A stretch of DNA of 64,000 nt from Pardosa pseudoannulata (taxonomy: Eukaryota; Arthropoda; Arachnida; Araneae; Lycosidae), in the NCBI GenBank assembly GCA_032207245.1, contig CM063505.1, forward strand, positions 173,061,158 through 173,125,157. Direction: 5' to 3'. Every line of letters starts with the position of its first letter. Positions within the stretch are counted from its first letter, which is position 1. This document shows positions 50,701-61,261 of the stretch, in pieces. The notes beneath the pieces are model-generated. The model was not told the DNA's origin, did not search any database, and saw nothing but the letters and a program-made list of their open reading frames with translations. Made by a program: the position numbers and the translations under genes.

Positions 50701-53700
50701 GCCAGGGCCTATGGTGCCAATCTCCGTTTTCTAGACCAAGAGCCCTGGGATGCAAAGCATATGTTCTGGTTAGGTGGTCAGCCTTACGCAGAACCCCCAC
50801 TGTTTAGTTCCCAAGCATACTTGGTCCTCAGTTTCTCTACCCACTGAAGTGATGAAAGGCTGAGTCAACCTTGCTCAGTCCGGGAATCGAACCTTAAACC
50901 TGTGGCGTGGACTAACGCGAAGCGCTACCACAATGCCACTGGGCTTCTTAATGCATATCATCAGTATTATTTTTCTTTTCAAGATTCAAAGTGGGTTTTG
51001 TATCTCATGGTATCCATATTGTCTGAGTAGAGCTAAAGTACTGCCTTCTGGTGGTGACTTGCAACGATCATATTCATTATAACAACTCTTTTTGTTATAC
51101 ACATATTTCATCATTAAATAAAATTTTTTTGTAATACCTTCTTTATTCTGTACCAGGAAGTAATACACAGTAAAAATTCAAAATTATTCTTTGTAAATAA
51201 TATAGATTTTTATTTTCTAAAATCAAACTTTAAAGCTTTGTTTCCACTGTTTAAATAAGATTGTTAGCACTGTATATGTATACATTAATATCTTCGAGTT
51301 GTATTGTTAAAGATCAGTAACATTATATGACTTTATATTGAGATTTTTTACACAGATTTGGTTTATAACAAAAAGAGGAGGTGCATAACTAAATGTTATA
51401 ACATTTCTAATTATAAAATTTCAACATTTTACAGTTTTGAGTTGCACTTTACATTGTTATGTACATTAAATTGAAAAATTTCATCATATAATTGAGGTGG
51501 CCAAGTTCCTAGATGATCTGAGCCATTTTTCAAAATTTGAAATTTTTTACGAGCCGCAATTAAATACGTATTTAAAAGGTATTAAAAAAATTTTTTTTAC
51601 AGAAATTATATTTATTGAATGTCATTTGGAAGTTCTTCGTCCTTTAATTTTTCAAAGAAATTTTTTAATTTTTTTACATTAGTGCGAATGTAATTTACAA
51701 TGTGTTACACTGTTTTCATAACATCAGGATATTTTAAATATTTTATAACATGATGTTTTCTGTGAATTATGCAGTGAATTTGTATGAATTGTGGAATTTG
51801 AAAATCATCTCTTAAAAGCCCAATAAGACCAATTTTTTTTACCCAGCATTGCTGGAGCTCCATCAGTTGTAATAATTTTTTAAAATATAACAACACTAAA
51901 ATGAAAAGGGAACACAGGTACATGCATCGAGAGCCACAAATAATCCTTCAAAGAGCTACTCATGTGGCTTGTGAGCCGCAGGTTGGCCATCCCTATCATA
52001 TAAAGTGAAGATTGCAGTCAAAAATGGAGATAATAGATTTATTAATATACATTACAATTATACAAGGAGTTAAGTTATAAAATGAAGAACAGTAATAATA
52101 AATGACACCAAAAACTTTAAGATTGAAAAACTAGATGAATAATAACCATTTATCAGTAATGCCTAAAACTATATACAGTAAAACCTCCAAAGTTGATCAC
52201 CTCTCTATGTTGACCGAAATTTATTAGTTTGAATGGTCAAAACACATTTTCAATAGCGATTTACCTCTCTATGTTGACCACCTCCGTAAGTTGTATGTTG
52301 ACCAATTTTTAGTAGGTTTTATTCTCTGTAACTTGACCACTGATGTTTTCTTGAATTAGATTTTTTCCTCTTGCTGTTCTTCACCTGGTTTCCAGGAATT
52401 TTTTTATCAGTCAATCGGATTATCTGAGCAACACTGGCGATCCCCCCCCCTCTTTGGTGCTCCATTCATTGTTCATTTCCAGTATGGTACTATGGGAGGG
52501 AAATACCAGAGATCACCCAGCCTTTTGTTAAGGAGAAATGCTATTGTAGCCCTTTGCATGCTTTCAATTCTTGGATTGGCTGTAATTGCTGAAATCTGTC
52601 AAAAAGGTCAGGAGAATGGGGTATGTGTGTAGCTTAGTATTGAATGAACTACGCAGAATTGGAAAACAACGTGTCTCGCTCACATGTGAAACACGTTCTG
52701 TTCTTTTTTCTGGACGTTGTGTTGTGGCAGTACCAGTCGTTTATTTGCAAATTTTTATTAAAAATGCCGCAAAGAAAAGCTCTAAGCGAACTTAAATTAA
52801 AGGAGAAAGTGGATCTTCTTAATTTTCTGGAAAGCAGCAGCCAAAGAAAGACAGCAGAAAAATTGGGTGTGAGTAAGACAACTGTGAGCAACATTTTAAA
52901 ATGCAAGGAAAAATATCTGGAAAGATATTCTTCCGAAAACGGGGAACTTCAAAGAAAAAGGAGAAAAACGTGTCTCGACGCTGTGAATGAAGCCACATTT
53001 CGTTGGTTTAGAGAGATGAGATCAATTAATGCAAAAATATCATGACCTATGTTTCAGGAAGTAGCAAAAAAATTTGCAAAAGAATTCGAAATTGAGGACT
53101 TTCAAGCATCAACAGGTTGGCTGGAAAAATTCAAACTACGGTACGAGATTTCTCAAAAAGTTTTGTGTGGGGAATCCGATGAGGTTTCAGCTGAAGTGGT
53201 GGAGAAGTTTATTGAAAAATTCCCAGAGTTTACTAAAGGTTTTAAAGATGAGGACATTTTTAATGCTCTTCTTTAAAGCAATGCCTGATAGAAGTCTAGT
53301 AATGAAGGGTGACTCTTGCAAAAGAGGAAAACTTTCAAAATAGCGTTTTACTGTTCTTCTATGTGCTAGTATGACTGGAGAAAAATTGAAGCCTATGGTG
53401 ATTGGCAAAACCACAAAACCCTGTGCATTTAAAAATGTAAAACCCGATAACCTTCCTGTTTTTTGGAGAATGAATAAATCCGCTTGGATGACTTGTAAAC
53501 TGTGAAATTGCTTTTTACAGTTACTAGATGAACAAAAAGAGGACTCATACAAAAATTGAATCATTCATTCAAAATTTGTAAAAATGTGCTGTACCTTTGG
53601 TAAAAATAAAAATGAGTAAGTGTTAATTTTTTTCTAAATTTTTCCCTAAAAAATACTAAAAAAGCTTACTAACTTTTTTCTAATATTGTACTATAGTAGA

Positions 53701-56700
53701 TATTTTTAAAAAAATTCCCTAAGTTGACCACTTCCGTATGTTGACCACTTAGTTCAGTCCCTTAGGTGGTCAACTTATGGAGTTTCTACTGTATGTTATA
53801 TAGAAATTTTTCGTCATGTAGAGTGCAGGCTGTGAAGAAAAGGGAAAGTGCACATTTAGATGGTATAAAAGTCCTAAATTCAAAATTTCAGCATTTTACT
53901 ACTAACTGTTTTTCAGCTATGTTCCACAGCATTTATTTCTAATATATTGGAATTTTATAGCATGCAGAGGATAATCAAAAGAGAAGTAAAACTAGATATT
54001 TATAATTGTCCTAAGTGCAAGATTTCAACATTTTATGGTTAATTGTTATTTGAGTTATGACTCATCATTAATTATATTACTTTGAAATTATTTATTATAT
54101 AGTGTTCAGATTGCAATTAAAAGAGTAGGTTGGAACTAGGCATTATAACAGTCCTAAATACAAAACATTGACCTTCTACAGCTAATTGTTTTCTTTTTTT
54201 TTAGAGTATGACAGATACATATGTATGTATGTACAGTCGTTAAGAGTAAATTAGTCATAATTAGTTTAGGAATAATCAAAATGGATATTTAAAATTTTCT
54301 TGTATATACATACTGATATAATGCTTAAAATGTTTAAAATTCACTCGGCCAGAATCAGAATAAATATTTTTTGTGAAATTTGCACTCTAAAATATGTCAT
54401 GATTACTATACTTCTTTCACTTTCTACAATGAAGTAAAAACTATATGTATATTTTTATTTGAAAATATACAGATTTATATATATAATATGTTGCATCTAA
54501 TCAAGGAGTTAAGTTTTAAAATTAAAAAGATAATAGTGAATGACACCTAAAACATTAAAATTGAAAGGCAAAATTAATAATGTTTGAGAAAGCTGTATCT
54601 GAGTCTTAGAAGTTTTAGATTTTTTATTTTACTTTTCCTTTATTTATGAGATCTTTCCTTTTTTTTTTTTTTTTTTTTTTTCTTAATTGATATTTCATAA
54701 GAAGAATTGTTATGAGTTCATTTTTAGAATAAAATATTTTGTAAATTGTCTTTTGCCTAAACAAACCTGTGATTTCGGTCCTTGCACAATCAAAGTAGCC
54801 AAAAATTCTCAATGACCCCAGACAATTGATAACAAATGGGAAGGATTTTGTTAAGAATATAGAATGACATTTGGAAACAGCATTTTAGGTTGATTATACA
54901 AGATATATACAAGATAGAAGTGGTTATATACAAGATAGAAGTTTTAAAATTTTTTCATGTAAAGAACAAGGGTGTGCATTATGCACAAGTATGGTATATT
55001 ATTTTGTGTTGTATATTCTTCTTGTTATTACTTTCATAGCATCACAAATATTGCTGTAGATTTTCAAATATCAATTAGATAAATTCAAACTGGTTAAAAA
55101 TACTTGTATTGGTAGTCTTAAATTAATACATTTTATAATAAATGGTTATAAATCTGTGTGTATTTTTAATTAGTTCTTTCTTTTAGTTCAAAATTATTAG
55201 CCATAAAGCTAGGAATGATAATGTAAAAAAATATAAGGGAGATCACATATAGTTGTTAAAAAAATATTTAAAAATTTTTTTTTAAAGAAACTGAGATTAT
55301 TTTCACAACACAAACTTAAAATATTAATAACTAAAATCATAATCTATTTTTAAAGCAGTTAAATTAATGTTAAGTTATTAGTAATTATGTAAGTACATTT
55401 ACACTGTTATAACTTACCTCAATGTGGGGCATGTCGTCACATCAAATGAGGTAATTTGTTACATAAAATATATTGAGTAATAAATACAAATATAACATTT
55501 CATGTTACTATTATGTTATTATTTTGGAGTTTCCACTGAAAAAGTCTATAATTTGTGCTTTACATATTTACTTAATTTTTTATAAGTTATTCAGTAAGCT
55601 ATAACAGTTTTTACAAATTTATATTTTGTCATACATAGCATGATGATTATCGATATATTTAAACAATGATACTGAAGCTATGTTTGTGGTGGTCTAGATT
55701 GTGAATAGGGTCTTCAGTATGTTATATGTTAAATTTTAAGCATTTTTGTCCTAAGAATCTTTCGTAGAAGACTATTTTGTTGGTTTGTGTCACTTGGAGG
55801 TTCTTAATTTTTTTTTTAACTTTGAGAAATTTTTCTCTTTTTAAATTTTAGCTTAAAACATATTTTATTCTTGAGATTGTCAAGGTAGCATTTAATATCT
55901 GTTTTCACAACTACAGCAATTTCCTCTCATCAGTTTTAAGATATGATGTTATACCTTGGGAGCTGATATGGAACAGTGCTCACTTTAATGTAGAAGTATC
56001 TGTTCTTGATATAGAATCCTCATTTTCAGTGTAGATGGATTTACTTCAGATGTAGAAGGATTTCCACCTGTTACTGGATCATTGTTGTGTGTATTATTTA
56101 AAATGCCTCATCCGAAAGGTGATAACTAATGGGTTGTAGGTGATCAGTTAATGATAGTAATTCTACATGACTAAAAATCTCTGTTGAATGACTTTTTTTT
56201 TTTTTTTTAATGCTGAATCTCTGGAGTGTCATATAATTTACTTCGTATTTGTTAATTTCATTTTGCAATGAACATTATGTTATTACTTCTTTCTTAGTCT
56301 TCAAGAATGTTTCCTGAGCCTGTATAACCCTAACAGTACTTTTTTATAGTTCTGCATATCATCTTCAAGAAAAATTCTGAAAAAATTACAATCTACATAA
56401 GGCAAATTTTTTCTGATCTGTTGACTAACCCCAGCAGAGTTGTATGAACTTTCTCCTTCTGTTGCCATTTTATAAATTGATATGTGTGAGTAATATACAG
56501 TTGTACAAAACTTGTCTACAAGACTGTATGAATGTTTATCTGAACTCTAGGTATTCACATGGTACTATAGTTTTCAAATATCTCCAAGAGCTTCATCATA
56601 AAGTTTAAAAAATGATAATAAAATATAGAAAAACAACTATTAAATGTCATAAAATTACATTGACACAAGTTTTCTTCTGTCTAATGACTGCAGACTTTCT

Positions 56701-57467
56701 GTAAAAAGTTTGCGAAATCATACAAATTAGTGCTATCATATAGTGAGATATAAGTGTCTTTTCTGTTAATTAAATTTGAATTAAAATTGAATTGACTCAG
56801 TATAACAACTGGCCCCAGTCTCACCTAAACCCTTCTTTAGAACTATGAAGTTTATTTTTTATTATTTAATTGTTATGAAAAAAATTATACTTTTTTTATG
56901 TTTCGGGAACTTACTGACAGTAATAACTAATTAAATGGTTATTTATAATATTTACATTGTTCTGTTTACTTTGTTTCTAGGTATATATATGCTTAATATT
57001 TATTTTTAATGTTGCTGGTCATACTGTTTCATATCGATTTCTAAATGTTCCATTGTTTTGTGATTTGTTCTACTTTCTCTTTATTATGTAAAATCTTATA
57101 TTTAAGGAGTTTCCTTTGAAAAAACTTCTTTGAACAGACTTAGATTAGTTATATACACTGATAAGTATTTGGTAGAATGTGCTGTTTAATTTTGATTCTT
57201 GAAATGTCTATTTAATTTCACATCATGTATGTAATTGCTTTTGAATGAGGTTATATTTCTAATATGAAATTTCTTTGAAGAATACATAGTTATGTATTAT
57301 TTCTTTTTATAGCTATACATTAGATATTGAACCAGTGAGTTGTGATGAATTATTTATAGATTGTACAGAAGTTCTAAAAGATACATGCATAACACCTCTC
57401 CAGTTTGCTTCTGTCCTAAGAGAAGAGATATTACAGAAAACAAGATGTACTGCTTCTGCTGGAATAG
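37084..57467 (+). CDS. REV1: DNA repair protein REV1, N-terminal 517 residues (partial, runs off the right edge)
   Basis: REV1 is a nuclear Y-family deoxycytidyl transferase and scaffold for translesion synthesis. Six exons join in phase: 37084-37161, 38686-38821, 40617-40785, 43739-44370, 48719-49100 and 57313-57467, giving 517 codons plus one base. Exons 1-2 join to give W-GGYM, the family's conserved motif before the BRCT domain. The BRCT domain runs over about residues 59-145 (IFRGVSIFVNGY, LMMVHGG, THIIASNLP, KPDWI). Exon 4 then has a low-complexity linker and the conserved SRLHHIS segment. The palm motif HLDMDCFF supplies metal ligand D321, and SCDEL supplies D477/E478. EIASCSYEARKAGVRNGMF matches the family closely. 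The rest of the polymerase core, the little-finger domain, the ubiquitin-binding motifs and the C-terminal Pol zeta interface must lie beyond 64000. I saw no further exon between 57468 and 64000. Confidence 0.95.
38485..38541. repeat. (AC)n(AT)n microsatellite in REV1 intron 1
   Basis: An AC block followed by an AT block, 150 bp before the poly-T tract of exon 2's acceptor. Confidence 0.95.
38686..38821 (+). CDS. REV1: REV1 exon 2 (residues 27-71, start of BRCT domain)
   Basis: Begins GGYMASKKMKLANQF and ends FVNGYT plus one base. The acceptor TTATTAG lies just after a poly-T run of more than 30 bases (about 38632-38668), an unusually strong polypyrimidine tract. The donor is A|GTAAAT, phase 1. 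Confidence 0.93.
39536..40224. mobile_element. Non-autonomous hAT element in REV1 intron 2
   Basis: The left end CAGGGCTGTAGCCAAAA and right end CTTGCCTACGGCCCTG are inverted. The 8-bp target duplication is TTCTTTGG (39528-39535) and TTCTTTAG (40225-40232), with one mismatch. The body is 689 bp with a T-run and a (GT)n tract at 39569-39645 and no transposase. Confidence 0.87.
40617..40785 (+). CDS. REV1: REV1 exon 3 (residues 72-127, core of BRCT domain)
   Basis: The acceptor CTGTAG precedes a reading KPSADELKRLMMVHGG and ends KPDWITD plus two bases before GTAAAA. It carries the conserved THIIASNLP strand of the BRCT fold. The open frame continues upstream to an ATG at 40529, but that part is intron sequence and joins nothing. 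Confidence 0.95.
40786..43738 (+). other. REV1 intron 3
   Basis: About 3 kb of AT-rich sequence. The only recognisable insertion is the SINE at 42297-42476. A short poly-T run lies near 42789. No coding exon was seen on either strand. Confidence 0.6.
42297..42476 (+). repeat. SINE-A, full copy in REV1 intron 3
   Basis: A box ATGGCCAAATGGTTAGGGTG, B box GGGTTCGAATCCC, body CCGTTCGGAATCGGTTTTAA and tail CAAAACCAAACCAAACT. This is the best preserved copy in the window. It resembles a tRNA gene only in its first 70 bases and is not a functional tRNA. Confidence 0.9.
43739..44370 (+). CDS. REV1: REV1 exon 4 (residues 128-338, BRCT end, linker, catalytic palm start)
   Basis: The acceptor ATTTTTAG restores codon AGT across the junction and gives SIKAGTLLPHQSYFLYPPEV, the end of the BRCT domain. 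A Ser/Thr/Asn-rich linker of about 120 residues follows. Next come HPDFLSEFYSRSRLHHIS, GREHLK and the catalytic MHLDMDCFFVSVGLRNHPEL. The donor is AAAG|GTATAC, phase 1. Confidence 0.95.
45285..45442 (+). repeat. SINE-A, copy in REV1 intron 4
   Basis: Degraded B box (GGGGGTTTGAATTGC), then TTGCATGAATATTCATAGCA, ATTCAGAATCAACTTTAAG and CTCCAAATCAAACC. Confidence 0.75.
45625..46145. repeat. Diverged direct repeat pair in REV1 intron 4
   Basis: CAAAATAATG at 45641 and 46032 starts two segments of about 110 bp. Both contain GCAGGAGGCTGACTGAATGT or close variants, then TTTTTGCCTATAG. The offset is 391 bp. Confidence 0.65.
46635..47484. mobile_element. hAT-like element in REV1 intron 4, carrying a nested MITE
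   Basis: The left end is CAGGGTTCCCACGGTCATTA and the right end is AGTGGGAACCATG, which are inverted. Both ends then show the same CATTGAAAAGTGC motif in opposite orientation. The Harbinger-type MITE at 46795-47078 splits the body. The target duplication is unclear. Confidence 0.72.
46795..47078 (-). mobile_element. Harbinger-type MITE, copy 2
   Basis: It is 284 bp with imperfect inverted ends (right end CAGTGGACCATAGTGTGGAG) and TTA on both sides (46792-46794 and 47079-47081). The inside shares CCACGATAAGCCATACC, inverted, with the copy at 7213. Confidence 0.82.
48719..49100 (+). CDS. REV1: REV1 exon 5 (residues 339-465, polymerase fingers/palm)
   Basis: Begins GKPVAVTHS after the acceptor AAATTAG. 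It holds a variable insert of about 60 residues, then EIASCSYEARKAGVRNGMF and LRRCPNLKTISYDFEGY, and ends IVA plus AG before GTATGT, phase 2. A transposon-derived repeat begins only about 30 bp after this donor. Confidence 0.95.
49131..49893. mobile_element. Non-autonomous DNA transposon family C, copy 1
   Basis: Left end ATACCATATTTATATGTGTA with GTGTGTGTTATACATGG just inside; right end CATGTTATACATACATCCAC. It shares TGCACTTCTTTTA, CACACATTGT and GAGGAATAA with the copy that follows. It begins about 30 bp after REV1 exon 5. The superfamily is not identified. Confidence 0.62.
49904..50330. mobile_element. Family C, copy 2 (3'-truncated)
   Basis: Left end TACGATATTTACTTGAGTAT, then AACACACACG and TATAATTTAGGGTAAAAACTC. 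It aligns with copy 1 for about 400 bp and then stops before the inverted right end. Confidence 0.62.
50685..50945 (-). repeat. SINE-B (second tRNA-derived family)
   Basis: The minus strand begins GCCCAGTGGCATTGTGGTAG (A box) and has GGTTCGATTCCC (B box). It then runs GACTGAGCAAGGTTGACTCA, TGAGGACCAAGTATGCTTGG and CTTTGCATCCCAGGGCTCTT. Its body shares nothing with SINE-A. One copy was seen, in REV1 intron 5. Confidence 0.8.
51491..51994 (-). mobile_element. hAT element with perfect 8-bp target duplication
   Basis: ATCATATA flanks both sides (51483-51490 and 51995-52002). The right end reads GAGCCGCAGGTTGGCCATCC and the left end has GGTGGCCAAG plus a GAGCCGCAATT. Inside on the minus strand (51876-51612) are hAT transposase pieces: TTDGAPAMLGK, then after a frameshift KIGLIGLLRDDFQIPQFIQ, HCIIHRK and VNYIRTNVKKLKNFF, with a stop between. 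The element is 504 bp and heavily deleted. Confidence 0.88.
52176..53791 (+). mobile_element. Tigger/pogo-type DNA transposon, near full length, inactive
   Basis: The ends match as inverted repeats (left CAGTAAAACCTCCAAAGTTG; right complement CAGTAGAAACTCCATAAGTTG-like), flanked by TA at 52174 and 53792. Repeated TATGTTGACCAC motifs lie inside both ends, as in other Tigger elements. The element is 1616 bp. Its transposase gene is broken. Confidence 0.92.
52764..53520 (+). pseudogene. Tigger-type (CENP-B-like) transposase, broken
   Basis: Starts MPQRKALSELKLKEKVDLLN with a CENP-B-type helix-turn-helix (TAEKLGVSKTTVSNILK). A stop at 53043-53045 is followed by the second DNA-binding domain (FQASTGWLEKFKLRYEIS, 53100-53160). 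A frameshift near 53.27 kb precedes DDE-fold segments (FKAMPDRSLVMKGDSCKRGK, then TVLLCASMTGEKLKPMVIGK and KPCAFKNV). The C-terminal catalytic part is missing. Confidence 0.9.
53810..54205. repeat. 140-bp tandem repeat, three units
   Basis: GTCCTAA anchors at 53871, 54008 and 54151 give steps of 137 and 143 bp. Each is followed by CAAAATTTCAGCATTTTAC-like sequence and preceded by a CAGATTGCAATTAAAAGAG-like stretch. The array abuts the Tigger element. Related single copies lie near 51.42 and 52.01 kb. Confidence 0.7.
54580..54995. mobile_element. Family C, copy 3 (right part only)
   Basis: Shares GACCCCAGACAATTGATAA and AGAATGACATTTGGAAA with copy 1, and ends GGGTGTGCATTATGCACAAG-TATGGTA, the inverse of the left end. 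The left half is missing. A poly-T tract lies at 54659-54681. Confidence 0.55.
57313..57467 (+). CDS. REV1: REV1 exon 6 (residues 466-517, catalytic DE pair; GC donor)
   Basis: The acceptor TTTATAG rebuilds a serine codon and gives SYTLDIEPVSCDELFID, then LREEILQKTRCTASAGI. The reading stays open past 57467, but REV1 homologues continue GIG-SN here. The sequence AG|GCAAGT at 57466-57473 fits a GC-AG intron donor and leaves the frame in phase 1. Confidence 0.92.
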
Positions 57468-57835
57468 GCAAGTTTAAAATTATAATTTTTATGTATTTTT
57501 ACACAAGAAAATTAAAATGTTTGCATGATTTACATAAAAATAACAAAAATGTATTTTTCTTTGATTAATTTTGGTTTTACATATTTCAATCAATGATTCC
57601 ATATCTTAGCACCATTGCTTATATAATATTTCTTAGGACCATTATTTGTATAATACATCTGTTATAACTTATCATAATAAATTTTTTTTAAATTCTACAT
57701 TTATTTCTACAACTACATCATACATTAGAAAATTTTCTAAATTTTAAATTTCATTACACTATAGTTAAAATAAAGTGTGCATTGTGTGGTAGTCTAATTG
57801 TTAACAATTATCTACTAGTGTTAGTTTCTCCCGTT

Positions 57836-57868
<33 letters not shown>

Positions 57869-57889
57869 ATCCCACATAATACAAAAGCT

Positions 57890-58430
57890 CCACAGAATGT
57901 CTTATGTTTCTTTTGGACAGACCAAATGTCCACAAGATGTCGTGACTTTGCTTTAGGACGTCTTTCTTGCTTTTTGGGTTATTCGAGGGTCGTTACGATG
58001 TGTGACATAATGTCGAACAGATGTCATATGAGTGTCTTAAATGCAACATCGATTTTTGGATGTCCAGTGGCTTTCCTGTGGACATTAATCCACTTCCAAA
58101 GTATGTCGAAAGGAAGTCTTAAATTGGATGTCCATGTATAGAGGTCTTGAAGACGTTATGTTTCATATTTCTTCAATGTCTAAGATGCATATACAATGTC
58201 CATTTTCATCTCCTTCTGAATATTAGGATGTCTTACGGATATCCAGAGGATGCTTTGAATAATGCCCTGACCCTTTCACTCCAAGCAAAATCACGTTTGA
58301 TATATATTTTTTCTCTTATGTCCAAAACATTTTTTGTGTTAAGAAAGAGGAAGGCAAGTTATGGCCATAAATACTTAAGAGACATAATGTGCAATCCTAG
58401 TTTCAGTACATTATTTTGGACATAAGTAAA
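57890..58430. repeat. ATGTC/GACGTC-rich block
   Basis: Over 300 bp the hexamers ATGTCC, ATGTCG, ATGTCT and GACGTC recur many times in both orientations, starting AGAATGTCTTATGTTTC. Open frames at 57782 and 58147 run through it without domain similarity. It is probably a repeat family with many short inverted repeats. Confidence 0.45.
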
Positions 58431-58669
58431 AAAAAAAAAATACTTCAAATATGATGAGCTGGGAGCTACAGAATTAAGGCACAAATTATTTATTTTATAT
58501 AATATATTATTTTTAATTGTACTTAAGAAAATGTGCAATTAAAAATAAAGTATTATGTAAGTGAAAAATAGAGTGAAAATAAAGTAGGAATTAATCTAAC
58601 AACAAAAATATCATTTTCAATGAATTCTTTTAATCTTGTAATATTCTCATCCCACAAACAGTACCCCCC

Positions 58670-58672
<3 letters not shown>

Positions 58673-58732
<60 letters not shown>
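58673..58732. repeat. (AT)n microsatellite with one break
   Basis: About 60 bp of AT broken by one TAA step near 58703. Confidence 0.94.
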
Positions 58733-58734
<2 letters not shown>

Positions 58735-59726
58735 ATAAATAAGCAGAAGGGGAACTTATAAGCAGGAAAGAAAAGGTTAAGTCCAAAGAAATTACAAATT
58801 ATTAAGTTCATGTATCATTTTCATCTTATAAAATTCTATTAATTTTGAAATTAATTTCCTTCTAGGAATAATTAAATTGTACTATTAATGACAATCAATT
58901 AAAATATAATTGTTTAAAGTTAACATATTAAAAGAGCCAATTTAAAACTACTCAAGTGTTCTAGTTTTATGACTTAAAAAAATGATCTTCAGTAAAAAGA
59001 CAAAAATAAAAAAGTTTTCTTTTTTAGTTTAATTATTACTTCATTTTCTTTAGACTTTTTTCAATTTATTCTATATAGTAAAGTATTCAGTTTTAAATCA
59101 ATTTGAAATTATTTTGATTCCATTCCAAGAAGATAAATAATTAAAATATGTAAGTTCTACTTTTTTAGTTTCATTTAAAATTCTTTAGGCTTATTCAAAT
59201 TTCTATATTTTTAAGTATATTAAATAATTTGTTTGTAGATGTTTCAGAAATAATACCATAATAAACTTAATTGAGAAGTTACCATTAGTAAAATCAAAGT
59301 TATTTTTATTGTGTTCAACATAAATGATCATGTTTTTCTATTCTTACATTATAAACATATTTCTACATATTTAAGATTATTTTTATATGTTGATGATTTT
59401 AACTAGTTATACAACTGCACAAAATTTGTTAACAGTTACAAAAGCATTTTCCATGCATAATCTATTAGCATAACAATTGAAGACAAACATTTAAAAAAAA
59501 TTAAATTTATTCTTTAATTTTTTTTAAATTTGTCCTTCTTTGAAGTCGCATGACGAAGCCTTTTTTTTTTTTTCTTCTTTTATGTCTCCTTTCATCGCCA
59601 AGCCTTGCTGGTTTGTCACTTCTAAAATAAGAGAAAAATATAATTATATACACACATATTTGTACATTTTCTACACAAATGTAGTGTGTGTGTGCATGTG
59701 TTCATGTGCAAATAGAGATTTATATA

Positions 59727-59733
59727 CGAACAA

Positions 59734-59773
<40 letters not shown>
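59727..59773. repeat. (AC)n(AT)n microsatellite
   Basis: An AC tract of about 34 bp followed by an AT tract. Confidence 0.94.
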
Positions 59774-60424
59774 GCAAAGTAAAATATGCAATTTAAAATA
59801 TATGCACCATTAAAATATTAATTTACAGGTGAAAAAGATTGTAAAGGAAACTTTTTTTCATCTCTAAACTATTATTTTAGTCAGATAAATTTTTTTTAAA
59901 TGAATATTCTATTGAAAAATGTTTAAAAAAAAAATGCACCCTGAAATTGCAATCTTGTCAGTTCATGGATAATATGTGGTAATTTTAAATTTTTATATTC
60001 TTATCAGTTGCTAATTATACTACCTTTTGTTTAAGTAAGAATTTCTTTTAAAATAATTTCATATATTGCAAATCAATCTATTTTATTTAACAAAGTATGG
60101 GAAATATTCATTAAAAACTAACACAGGATTATGAGAACTATTCTCAAATCTAAAGAGTCAGAAAGAAAAATATATTCAGTACAATATTCTTTTTCAACAA
60201 AATGTAGCTTCAGTTAGCATATTTTAAGGTTATTTATTCCATTGGCTATAATAGATATTTTATTGGCCTGCACAACTACAAGCCTCAGCTCTGTATACAT
60301 ACACACACAGGGAGAGGGAGAAAGAAAGAAATCTCCTAAAAAGTTAGTGGATTCAGTACCATTAAGCCTCAACCAACTTTTAGGAAGTAGGATCGAGTGG
60401 ATTAAAATAATGGTAAAATCAGGC

Positions 60425-60457
<33 letters not shown>

Positions 60458-61261
60458 AAAACCATGTTGAAATCAAATTACTTAGTTAATCAAACTATAA
60501 AACATTTTATGCATATTACATACATTTCAACTACATTTACTAAAAATATAGCATTTTCCAATTATTAAAAAATATGCTTTAATATTACATTTTATTATGC
60601 TTGTATTGTACCACCATTTTACCATCAGTGTCAGGAAAAATATAACAGCTCCCAAATTTCGACTTAGTCAGAATGTTTGTTAAAACTCATTAGTAGTATT
60701 CATTTCTTGGCTAATGTATTTTATGGATTGATATTTAGAAGGATAATTAAATCTCCCCCTCCCCCCCCCAAAAAAAAAAACTTTGCTTTATTTCTTTTAA
60801 TATCTGTTAGAGTCACAGTTTAATTTTTTCTTTTAATTCTTTTGCTGAATATTCTACCTTTTCTTTAATGCATTTACTTGACTAATTACAGTAGTTAAAT
60901 CAGCCATAAAATTTAAATGCAAATTTTATTTGTTGGGACTGCTACAGATTAGCATTCTTCATTAAAATATATTTACAAAATAATATAAAACATAGTTTTT
61001 AAATATTAAAACATGTCAACTTTGCTCAAAAACAAATAATTATTTTATACTTGTTTTATAATAAAATTAAAATGTAAGAAAAATTTATTTTTAATTAATA
61101 GAAGAAAGAAATGAGAGTAACATACAGCATTTAACCATACCCTCATTTTATTCTACCATAAATATCATAAAAGATAACACATACATAATAAATAAAATAT
61201 ATGTAAAACTTAATGTATACACAATAAGGACATATAAGGACTTACACAATTCTTAGTTTGG

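Noticed and set aside
50880..50945. tRNA gene on the minus strand
   Set aside because: Same reason: a tRNA-like head fused to a SINE body, with no convincing acceptor stem.
57335..57568. 77-codon frame as the true extent of REV1 exon 6
   Set aside because: Past GIG the translation (KFKIIIFMYF...) departs from all REV1 sequence I know, and a GC donor sits exactly at the divergence.
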